DNA of 11,792 bases from positions 503,408-515,199 of the forward strand of contig ML977009.1 of NCBI GenBank assembly GCA_010015675.1. Direction: 5' to 3'. This document shows positions 1 to 7,491 of the stretch, in pieces (within the stretch, counting starts at the first letter, position 1; each line of letters starts with the position of its first letter). This stretch comes from Byssothecium circinans (taxonomy: Eukaryota; Ascomycota; Dothideomycetes; Pleosporales; Massarinaceae). The position numbers and the translations under genes are program-made. The notes beneath the pieces are model-generated. The model had not been told where the DNA came from. It saw only the letters and a program-made list of their open reading frames with translations, and made no database searches.

Positions 1-52
1 GAATATCCCATACCGTGAGCCGAATTGGAGTTGTGTGAGCTACGCTGGCTCA
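1..52 (+). repeat. 3' end of the 5' LTR
   Basis: This stretch matches 11694-11745 except at one base: G at 27 against A at 11720, a TG-to-TA difference. The match stops right after GGCTCA at 52, giving the usual CA end of an LTR. The following bases differ (TTTGG here, ATTTC at the 3' copy), which fixes the boundary. Only the U5 end is in the window, so neither the LTR start nor the upstream target-site duplication can be seen. Confidence 0.93.
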
Positions 53-54
53 TT

Positions 55-74
55 TGGAGGTCGTGCCCGGGCTC
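55..74 (+). promoter_or_regulatory. Primer-binding site (tRNA 3' end complement, possibly tRNA-Cys)
   Basis: Two bases after the LTR end the sequence begins TGG, complement of a tRNA CCA end. The next bases complement an acceptor strand CACGACC with discriminator U, then a T-stem CCGGG and the GAGC end of a T-loop, so about 20 bases fit a tRNA 3' end. A U at the discriminator position is characteristic of tRNA-Cys, and yeast tRNA-Cys has a similar end, so Cys is my best guess. Minus-strand DNA synthesis would start here. The tRNA identity is inferred, the position is firm. Confidence 0.8.
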
Positions 75-463
75 ATATCTGCGATACAATCGTAGAGATG
101 GCAACGCATGTTTGGAACATGATAGTAGCTACTAGCTATGGCTGAAAGGAATTCAGCAGGTGGCAGTCACCTATAAGCAAGAGATATATGATATTGGTAG
201 TGTCTACATGAGGCATCGCATCAAAGCTAGAGAGCAAGAGTATCGCGATCCGTTCAGCATCAACAACCAGAGAGGATGCTCGCGCCCGGCCTGATTTTCA
301 CATGGGAAACTAGCAACTATCACTAGAGAGTAACTACTGAAACTAGCAAGTTTATTGCTTCCGGCGCTGAGGGTTCCCCTTAGTAAATAAGAATTTGGAA
401 TCTAATGCCAAGCCACATAGGAGACCTATAATTGCGCTGAAAGCTAGAAAGCAACCAGCCCGT
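75..463 (+). other. Untranslated leader, first part
   Basis: No open frame of interest is seen. It contains decayed forms of the hairpin loop found downstream: AAAGCTAGAGAGCA at 223-236 and AAAGCTAGAAAGCA at 440-453, neither with clearly pairing flanks, and a shorter relative CACTAGAGAGTAACTA at 321-336. A 12-base palindrome TAGTAGCTACTA lies at 123-134, and GAAACTAGCAA occurs twice (306-316 and 339-349). The frequent CTAG is consistent with CCAG or CTGG mutated by CpA-to-TpA change. Confidence 0.6.
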
Positions 464-817
464 TTTGCGCAAAGCTAGGGAGCAGCGCAAAGACCATGGC
501 AAAGCCAGGGAGCAGCTATGGGAGAGCGGCTGATAGGTTTTGGTAACCTTCAGCCAATCTCACAACCTTATAGTGCAAAGCCAGGGAGCAGCACTGCCAG
601 AGAGCAACTAATACGCAAAGCCAGGGAGCAGCGTACGTGTGCAAAGCCAGGGAGCAGCACATAACCATAGCACGGCCAGGGAGCAGCTATGGGAGAGCGG
701 CTGATGGTCTTAGTGACCTTTGGCTAATCTTAAAACCATGCCAGGGAGCAACTAACCTATTTTGTGCAAGGCTAGGGAGCAGCATAAAACCACGGCACGG
801 CCAGGGAGCAGCTGTGG
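464..817 (+). repeat. Array of eight RNA hairpins with a conserved 14-nt loop
   Basis: Eight units share a loop of the form AAAGCCAGGGAGCA (variants AAAGCTAGGGAGCA, AAGGCTAGGGAGCA, ACGGCCAGGGAGCA) closed by an invariant GC/GC pair of base pairs and then by stems that differ between copies yet pair. Loops are at 471-484, 501-514, 577-590, 617-630, 643-656, 672-685, 768-781 and 797-810. Examples of arms: TTTGCGC with GCGCAAA, CCATAGC with GCTATGG, TACGC with GCGTA, TGTGC with GCACA, CCACGGC with GCTGTGG. The third pair from the loop is C-G, G-U, U-A, C-G, U-A, A-U, U-A and G-U in order. Such compensatory variation means the folded form was selected. Role unknown: packaging signal, Gag or other protein binding, or translation control are the plausible options. 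A further decayed copy is at 889-902. Confidence 0.85.
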
Positions 818-862
818 AAGGTGGCTGATCGTTTTGGTAACTTTCAACTACCTGAAAAACCA
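494..862 (+). repeat. Three copies of a composite two-hairpin unit of about 75 bases
   Basis: Units start near 494, 665 and 790. Each has one of the conserved-loop hairpins (CCATGGC, CCATAGC or CCACGGC stem), a short purine linker (GGAGAGC-like), then a second hairpin starting GGCTGAT. In copy one GGCTGA (528-533) pairs with TCAGCC (550-555) and AGGTT (535-539) with AACCT (545-549). In copy two GGTC (706-709) pairs with GACC (715-718), a compensated change, and the outer stem is kept mainly by G-U pairs. In copy three the pairing survives with two mismatches. Each unit ends in an AAACCAT- or CAACCTTA-like stretch. The first and second units are separated by three extra single hairpins, so the array grew by unequal duplication. 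Confidence 0.7.
595..754 (+). repeat. Short-form loop motif (two copies)
   Basis: TGCCAGAGAGCAACTA at 595-610 and TGCCAGGGAGCAACTA at 739-754 resemble the conserved hairpin loop but lack its GCAAA start and the pairing flanks. A more mutated relative lies at 321-336. They may be a second motif class rather than decayed hairpins, because the ACTA tail is shared by all three. Confidence 0.5.
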
Positions 863-917
863 TTCAAGAACTACATGAACTAGCACTCACGGCTAGGGAG
901 CATCAAGCGTGACGTTT

Positions 918-2100
918 ATGTTAGATCAAGAATCAGACAACGAATCAATAGGATATATACTGCGAACTAGAAGGATGTCAGAGGCACGCCCCCATCTAGC
1001 ACTCATTAAGCCGAAGCCCCCACGGAGCTATCTCGATATCTTTGAGGGGAACAATGTGTCAGAATGGCTAGAGGCGTACAACCGTATAGCTCAGAACGCA
1101 GCGTGGACGGATGGGGATAGGCTGCAGATATTACTAGATTAGTGTTTGACGAAGATTAGGAAGATAATAATGCGGTTTCCCTAATTTATAAAGAATGACT
1201 AGGAAGGTGTCCAGAGCAAAATGAAGGACAACTAGGAAGACATGGATATGGGGCGACGCCATGGTACTCGCGCGTACCTTAAGACCTACGTTAATGAATG
1301 CGCAAAATACCCACCGCCTATTACGGAGTACTACACTAACATGTCCGTCTACCTCGCTGATTGCATTGCTGCTGGCCAGGTTATAGAATAGGAGAAAGGG
1401 TAGTATTACTTTCAAGGCCTTAGCTAGCAGGATAAGGAAATGGTGATGTTCTACATGCTAGAATCTAGCCAGCCAAAAGGAGAGACCATCAACACCTACG
1501 ACATGGATAAAATTCACAAATATGTGAAAAGCATAGCAAAGCAGCGTGTTGGCTTCCATAAGCACTAAGAAAAGGAGAGTATTATTGAAGCACAGTAGCT
1601 TAAGAACATGGTCAAGGAGGAGATGGCCTACCAGCCTCTCACGCACTAAGAGCTAACACGCCGTGACGAGCCATCTTCGTCAAAGCTAGAAAAGCCACAA
1701 TCCTCAGAGGTTAACCTGGACTTAGAACATTTAGTCGACTAATTCAAGGGCCTAAATCTAGACGCCGCCTCAGTCTTCCAGCTTGCTGACTAAAGCCACG
1801 TTAAGCCATATCTTCAGGATCCTAAGAACTACGCCTACTTCCTAACTTATCTCATTGGTCCTCGTCGTTAGCAAGAAAGGTTGAGCTAGCAAAATCGCCC
1901 GCCATAGACAAATCAGAGGAACGACGGGTCGTGGTCTGCACAGAAGCAGGGCGACGATCAGCCCCAGCAAGCTTTGCAGTATTTTAGCTGTGGGAGCACC
2001 AATCACGCTGTTAAGGATTGTATAGACCTGCTGGATATTCGCATGCATGGCTAGGCTCACGAAGTAGTTAAAGATAACAACTGATACTGGTACTATGGCC
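918..2100 (+). other. Gag region with CCHC zinc knuckle (first Cys lost)
   Basis: This is the capsid/nucleocapsid part of the polyprotein. Residues 1-60 read MLDQESDNES and onward to the F-E-G-N-N-V-S-E-W-L-E-A-Y segment typical of the start of fungal Gypsy capsid domains. A helical, charged stretch follows (D-W-E-like positions now stops, then K-Y-V-K-S-I-A-K-Q-R). The nucleocapsid zinc knuckle lies at residues 355-368 (1980-2021) and reads Y-F-S-C-G-S-T-N-H-A-V-K-D-C, spacing CX2CX4HX4C exactly, but the first Cys is Tyr. TGT to TAT is a TG-to-TA change, so the loss fits the mutation process. The end of Gag is approximate. It would package RNA, perhaps through the leader hairpins, which is inference only. 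Confidence 0.8.
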
Positions 2101-3221
2101 CACGCGATTCAGGATTTGGTCAGGTTGAAGGGGGACCTGCAAGGCATGGTATCGCACAGTAGCTAAAGAATGCTATTTCTATTAAGTTCAGAGTCCTGAC
2201 AGATGCTATCAAGCAATCCTTCCGCGAGGTATGTAAAGACTGGGCTGCGCGGCTACCCAAGAAGAGCAACTTCGTCGAAGTCGCAAACGTGGATGCTGGC
2301 TGGACGCAGGACGACGCGATAATGCTGATGACTAACTAGGATAAGCAATTCTTCCACCTAGTTAAGGAAGTCTTTAACCTTAATCTAGTGGATAGAAACC
2401 ACATCATTCTCTAACCATGATACGAGGCGTCGCCCGCCCAGCGGCCAGCACCTAGAAATGAAGCCAGGCAGGCTCCTCTAGGCTCTGCCCCGCAAACTTA
2501 AGTTGAAAGATATGAGTAATGAGAGCAGCGTCAGCGCGCTGAGCGAGAAAGAGACCCATTGATTAACTGAATCTAGCGTAGAATCGACTCTAACTCACCA
2601 GAAACCATCCAGCTATTCAAGGACGAAAGCTAATGGAATTCTCCCTTCAACCATACGAACCCACCTCGCATTACTAAAAGAGGAGTGCGGTTTGCGGCAA
2701 CTAATAAGGAATCTATTAAGAACGCTGTTAACATAACTACCAACCAGACCCTCATTGCCGCGCTGACCTAAGAAGTTAAGGGCCTCACTATTAGAAACCT
2801 TCTTACTTACCCCACTTTCAAAAAGCCTCTTTAGGAGCTACTGTAGAAAAGAGCTTCCGAAGATGCCGCTGAACCACACACACAGGCTGGAGTCGCTAAA
2901 ATGAACATGGTTGAAACTTTCTTAAACACGACCGTATACGATGGTCGCCACGGCAATAACTCTAGATTTCTTCTCTAATCAGACGCCGCTAGGTGCACCC
3001 AGCAGCCTCTCATTAGACGAGATGTGACTGATATTACCCTAGTGACTACCGCTAAGCCCACCGCAGGATGTAACGTGATCACGTACTATAGCTTGAATTC
3101 ATCAAGGGCTACCTAAATCAATGGGACTAGTGACCCGTATAATGAAAACTAGGACTAACTGACTAAGGATGACCGCTGCCGGCGCGACAAAGATAGCGGT
3201 TACGTCGTCACGTCAAATAAG

Positions 3222-3530
3222 CTACCACAGGTGTGGGCCGCTATTAACGGTGATTAAGTTAGGTGTCTCATTGACACTAGGTCAATGATTAACCTGATAA
3301 GAGAATTAGCTGCAAATGCCCTGCAACTCCCGTATGAGGTTGGAGATGGGTCTGATGGTCTAATTACGGCCAACGGCCAATAAACTATGTTTGCGGGTAC
3401 CGCATTTGACGTCCCTGTAACTATTGGCTCAGTAATGACGCTCACCCATTTCTGGCTTATCAAATACTTGAGCAGATCCGTCATCCTTAGGGTCCCCTAG
3501 TGTGCCTTAACCTAGATGTCCCTCTAGTTT
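3222..3530 (+). other. Retropepsin-like protease domain, active-site Gly changed to Arg
   Basis: The segment V-W-A-A-I-N-G-D ... R-C-L-I-D-T-R-S-M-I-N-L-I matches the flap and active-site start of retrotransposon aspartic proteases, where the catalytic triplet is D-T-G. Here it is D-T-R at 3273-3281 (residues 786-788). ACTGGG to ACTAGG across the codon boundary, a TG-to-TA change, explains the Gly-to-Arg change. A second hydrophobic strand with I-T-A-N-G-Q and V-P-V-T-I-G-S follows, then F-W-L-I-K-Y-L. This domain would cut Gag-Pol into mature proteins. Apart from the stops, the Arg alone should abolish activity. Confidence 0.8.
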
Positions 3531-4436
3531 AACACTATGGGAAGAATTAGCTGCTAGATTGTTTCCTTAAAAGGAGACCGTGATGTTATGTTCATGGCTA
3601 CCTAGCTAGCTGGTTTGGCTCCCTACTATCAAATGCAGCTGCCAGCCAGTACGGCAATTATTAGGCCGGTGAAAAGAGAGGACCTCGCTTCAGTGGACGA
3701 ACTTACGGAGCGAATAGGCTACCTGTCGTGCAATATAGTGCATTTGAATAAGCCTAAAATCCTAGCGCTAAATTTTCACCTAAGCCTTCCGGCCCAGCTA
3801 GACCGGAAAGACCTTGGGGAATGGGCATGGATTGCTAGCAGGACGAACGGCAGCGATCTTGAGAGCGCCGTGTCAGCCGTCACCGAATATGACGAGCTAA
3901 TGGGCAAAACAGACGCTAACAATAAGGATGAAGCCTATGAGCTTCTTGCCTCTAGCCTGCAGTGATAATTGTAGCGCGCCTCGTAGAGCATGGAATCATC
4001 AGCAATAACACTTGAATTGGCGCTATAACAAGAAAGGCACTTTAAAACGCCTCGTAATGCGCACTATTCTGAGGTGAACACCATGTACAAGCGAGTAGGG
4101 GTGAAGGTTTGGCCTGTTAATGAACTACGACCATCTCAGCCTATAGAGTTTGGGGATCCCTTTTAGAAGAAAACCGCAATCAAAGCATAGCTACTACGCG
4201 ACAGCCTTCGCGGGCTAGATATTGGGCCACACGACCATTTATTTGAAAAGTGACATTCACCTTTTCCTAGAGGAACCCGGCTTACGCTGGAACGAATTAG
4301 GACCATGAATATTAGAGAAGAACTACGGCCATTAGAAAAGGAGATGCTCCTATAAGTGCTACTAAATTGAGAATCAGCCATCATATACACTTTTCATGAA
4401 TCTGGCTGAATTCACCCATCAGTTTCACCACCGTAC

Positions 4437-5270
4437 AAAATCAAAACGAAGCCTCACCAGGCGTGGCAAGTCGGGGCATTTCGACCGCCCAAAAAGCTAG
4501 AAATGGAAGCCACCAAGATGTTCAACGAGCGGATCCAGCGAGGGACGCTGGAAATATGCGATAGCCAGTACCGAAATCCATGGTTCTTAGTCCCTAAGAA
4601 AGACAAAGGATATCAGTTAATTAACAACGCTTAGAAAATCAACTCAGTGACTATCTAGGATGCGAATCTACCACCATGTGCCGACAATTTCTCAGAGAAA
4701 TTTGCAGGGTGCAGCATACTCACTCTCATAGACTATTTCTCTAGGTATGACCAAATAGAGCTCCATGTGGATAGTAGAGATATCACGGCTTTCCATGGAC
4801 CGCGAGGCCTAGTTTGGCAATGCACCCTACCTATAGGAGTCACAAATGCACTAGCAGCGTTTCTGCGGGTAATTATGAAGATGTTGTTTGACCACATACC
4901 ACACGATTGCTTGCCTTTTATCGACGACGTGTGCATTAGAGGCCCGAAAACTGACTACTACTAACAAGAAGCGCTGCCAGGAATTTGGCAGTTTGTCCTT
5001 AAGCACCTCCAGCAAATAGACCGCATTCTCGCGGATGTTGAACGAGCCGGCTTAATAGTCTCAGGAACTAAGTGCTTCTGGGGATTCAAAAGAATTAAGG
5101 TCGTAGGGTACGAGGTTGATTCCGATGGTCGCCACCCTCAGAAAAAGAAGGTCATTAAAATCGTCAATTGGCCTAAATGCAAGAATGTCACTGAAGTCCG
5201 CATGTTCCTAGGCATTTGTGTCTATTACCGAATCTGGATTTTCTGCTTTATGATCGTAGCTAAGCCTCTC
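4437..5270 (+). other. Reverse transcriptase domain
   Basis: The block opens with W-Q-V and proceeds through E-R-I-Q-R-G-T-L-E, N-P-W-F-L-V-P-K-K-D-K-G, and V-T-I-stop-D-A-N-L-P-P. Motif A is L-I-D-Y-F-S-R-Y-D-Q, catalytic Asp at 4731 (residue 1272); the usual Gly after F-S is Arg here (4743), again TGGG to TAGG. Motif B-like L-P-I-G-V-T-N-A follows, then the catalytic F-I-D-D with Asp codons at 4923 and 4926 (residues 1336-1337), intact. Downstream come the G-I-x-F-V-L-K-H-L-Q segment, the connection G-Y-E-V-D-S-D-G-R-H-P and C-V-Y-Y-R-I-W-I, wording I associate with filamentous ascomycete Gypsy elements. It copies the element RNA into DNA. Confidence 0.92.
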
Positions 5271-5387
5271 TTCAAGCTCCTGCGACAAGAATAGGAATGG
5301 CAATAGGAAGACGCTCAGCGAACAGCTATGATCGCACTTAAGGAAGCCATCACTACGGCCCTGGCCCTGGTCAGCCTCGACTATAAA

Positions 5388-5770
5388 GGTAGGGAGGTTT
5401 ACCTTAGTATTGACGCATCAGGTAAAGGTAGTAGAGCGTTAATAGAGCAAGTGGACGCTGACAACAAGTAACACCCAATTCAATTTGAAAGCGTGCTCTA
5501 GTTGATCGATGAAGCTAAATGGGATTCTACAAAATTAGAATGCCGCGCTGTTCTCTAGGCACTAAAAAAGTTCAGAATCTGGCTCTACAGGATTCATTTC
5601 ACTATTGAAACAGATGCTAAAACGCTCATTGCCTAGCTTAACCGCGCGTCAACCGACCTTCCAGGATCTCTCATGAATCGCTGGCTAGGTGTGATTATGA
5701 TGTGGGATTTCACCATTGTATATAAGCCAGGCAAGAAGAATGTCATCCCTAATGCGCTGTCCCGATACCT
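5388..5770 (+). other. RNase H domain
   Basis: Y-L-S-I-D-A-S-G-K-G gives the first acidic residue (Asp codon 5412), K-L-E-C-R-A-V-L-stop-A-L-K-K-F the second (Glu codon 5538), and I-E-T-D-A-K-T-L-I-A the third (Asp codon 5613), the layout of Ty3/Gypsy RNase H. It ends with F-T-I-V-Y-K-P-G-K-K-N ... N-A-L-S-R, the standard tether boundary before integrase. It removes the RNA strand during reverse transcription. At least five stops (for example 5469, 5556 and 5634) interrupt it. Confidence 0.9.
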
Positions 5771-7230
5771 AAAGCCAGAGGGTTGGGAACCACCAAAGGA
5801 AACCTAGGACAATATTAAGGAATTCATCAACTGGACGCTATGTAAAATGATTAAGATAACCTAATTAGCCAGCCAAAACGCAGCCTTCCAATCAAACGCG
5901 GTCTTAACCTTTGTAGGCCTCACTAAGGTCCACACTAAGGATATTGGCCGGGTGTTGGACGACACGTACGGCGTTGAATCTGACCGTATTGCGAGGTTCC
6001 TCCTACGAGGGGAAATACCTAAGGAAGCCTCCTGGAAAGAGCTTAGAGCCTAGAAGAAACACGCCCTCACATTCTATACATCAGACGGAATCCTGTTCAA
6101 GAAGACCTTAAGAAATGTAACCCTAAAATGAGTCGTCGACAATCTAGACATCTAGGCCGCGATTATTATCGCTATCCATGAGCAGATCAGTCATAGAGGG
6201 GCGAATGGGGTTGCCTTAGTAGTGGCCTCAAGATACTAGTAGGAAGGCATTTAGGCATGCGTAATCTAGTTTATCTAGCCCTGCGACTAATGCTAGAGAA
6301 AAGCCTACTATTGGAAACGCGACGCCCTTTATTCAACATTTGCCGTCGTCCTTTAGGATTAGGTCAGCCTTGATGTGGTCTACATGCCAAATGTTAGAGG
6401 ATTTAAATACCTAGTAGTCGCAAGAGAGTAGATGACTAGGTGGCTAGAAGCGCGGGCTCTTAGAAAGAATAACGCTAAATTAGTCGCGAAGTTCATCTAC
6501 GAGGACCTTATTTGCAGGTGGTCCATGGTCAAACGCATTAATATTGATGGCGGGCTAGAAAATAAGGACGTTGTTATTACTCTTGCAAAACTCTATCGCA
6601 TTCGCAGAGTGCAGGCGTCAGGGTATAATCCTTAGGGCATGGGCTTCGTTGAAGGAGGGCACAAAGTTATCATTAACGCGCTCGCGAAACTGAAAGGCAT
6701 ATAGGTTGATAACCTTCCTACTGTCCTTCTGGTAGACCAGGTCTTAGTTCATGAATCAACAGGCTATTCCCTAATACAGCTTATCACTGGCCAGAACCTA
6801 ATCCTGCCGATTAAACTGTTATTACTAACCTAGCAAACGCTGCCCTGGAATAAGGTTCACACCCGCGATAAGCTTATAGCGCTTCGCGCCATACAGCTCG
6901 ATATCCGTGACGCTAATATGGATGAAGCAGCGGCGAAAGTTAAGCGTCTCTGCTAGCGTAAGAAAGAGTACTAGGACGAACACTAGGACATTGTCACTGG
7001 CCGTGCTGAGCGTCACTAGCTTGTTCTACTCAGGAGCATGAAGAAGGAAGTCTCGAAATCAACAGATTATAAACTAGCTGACAGATGGTACGGCCCATTC
7101 TAAGTGCGCGACATCAGCGACCAAGACTAGTACTTTCTCCAAGAACTTGATGGTACTGCCTTCTGGCACCTAGTCCCTAGCCACCGTATTCACCCCTACT
7201 ATCCCCGCACCCAAGAATATATTGAAGCAA
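5770..7230 (+). other. Integrase domain: HHCC zinc finger, DDE core, GPY/F module
   Basis: After a linker, the zinc finger has His codons at 6177 and 6192 and Cys codons at 6282 and 6291, with the usual R-Y-W-W between, both Trp now TAG. The core has Asp at 6372, Asp at 6546 (I-D-G-G-L-E-N-K) and Glu at 6651 (F-V-E), with 57 and 34 residues between them, close to the DD35E pattern. The C-terminal module reads L-A-D-R-W-Y-G-P-F at 7077-7100, then Y-F-L-Q-E-L-D-G-T and H-R-I-H-P-Y-Y-P-R, a GPY/F domain. I see no chromodomain after it. The enzyme joins element DNA to the host genome. All three catalytic acidic residues survive although stops interrupt the chain. Confidence 0.9.
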
Positions 7231-7415
7231 TTGATCGAGGATTTATGAGACTATGGGACGAAGACACATAGCACTTGACACACTAATGGATGGACCCGCC
7301 ACCGGTAGAGGATTTTAGCAAAGAGTTAGTTGATGAAATAGAGGATGGTGACGAAGATAATCCTAATGATCTAGACTCTAAGGAGGATGGCGCGCAACTA
7401 CGCATGGCAGAATGA
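7231..7415 (+). other. Acidic C-terminal tail of Gag-Pol
   Basis: Beyond the integrase the frame encodes about 60 residues rich in Asp and Glu (D-E-I-E-D-G-D-E-D-N-P-N-D-L) and then meets TGA at 7413. It resembles no chromodomain and I assign no function. A shift of one base near 7386 would join it to an open stretch running to 7491, so the tail may originally have been longer. Confidence 0.55.
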
Positions 7416-7491
7416 CTACGACATCTTCCTCATTGATATGTCAAAGAAGCTGACCCAAACCGCCAGTGACAGCCATCCCCCTAAGTCGTAA
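7387..7491 (+). CDS. Small open frame overlapping the Gag-Pol end; possible lost tail of Pol
   Basis: Starting at ATG 7387, 34 codons (M-A-R-N-Y-A-W-Q-N-D-Y-D-I-F...) run to TAA 7489-7491 with no mutated stop inside, in the +1 frame relative to Gag-Pol. It overlaps the Gag-Pol end by 29 bases. Either it is the true end of Pol after an indel, or a chance frame. The absence of any internal TAG or TAA in a region otherwise full of them is weak support only, because it is short. Confidence 0.25.
   Translation: MARNYAWQNDYDIFLIDMSKKLTQTASDSHPPKS

Larger units (their letters stand above)
918..7415 (+). pseudogene. Gag-Pol polyprotein, Ty3/Gypsy type, inactivated by stop codons
   Basis: One reading frame of 2165 codons encodes Gag, protease, RT, RNase H and integrase without a phase change that I could find. 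The first ATG in frame is at 918; TAG at 894 and TGA at 876 lie upstream. By hand count it holds about 85-90 internal stops: mostly TAG, many TAA, about nine TGA. Conserved motifs show what the stops replaced: Trp in the integrase RY-W-W motif (6237-6242), Gln in its C-D-Q-C-Q-R motif (6288, 6294), and probably Arg at the TGA of 4407 (E-S-G-stop-I-H-P). The end is taken as TGA 7413-7415, where similarity to integrase tails is long over; other TGAs follow. Gag and Pol in one frame means no programmed frameshift is needed, though a stop near the junction may have been genuine and cannot be told from the mutated ones. Confidence 0.93.

Noticed and set aside
637..828. Open frame of 63 codons in the leader
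   Set aside because: It lies wholly in the hairpin repeats, its peptide only reflects the repeated loop, and the conservation is of RNA pairing rather than of codons.
223..860. CRISPR-like array, because a short constant segment alternates with variable ones
   Set aside because: The variable parts are the two paired arms of the same hairpin, spacing is irregular, and the context is a eukaryotic LTR element.
1134..2060. Minus-strand open frames opposite gag (also at 3254-3484, 4163-4390, 4733-4936, 6825-7016, 8659-8856)
   Set aside because: They oppose well-supported coding sequence, look like nothing known, and are opened by codon phase on the other strand.
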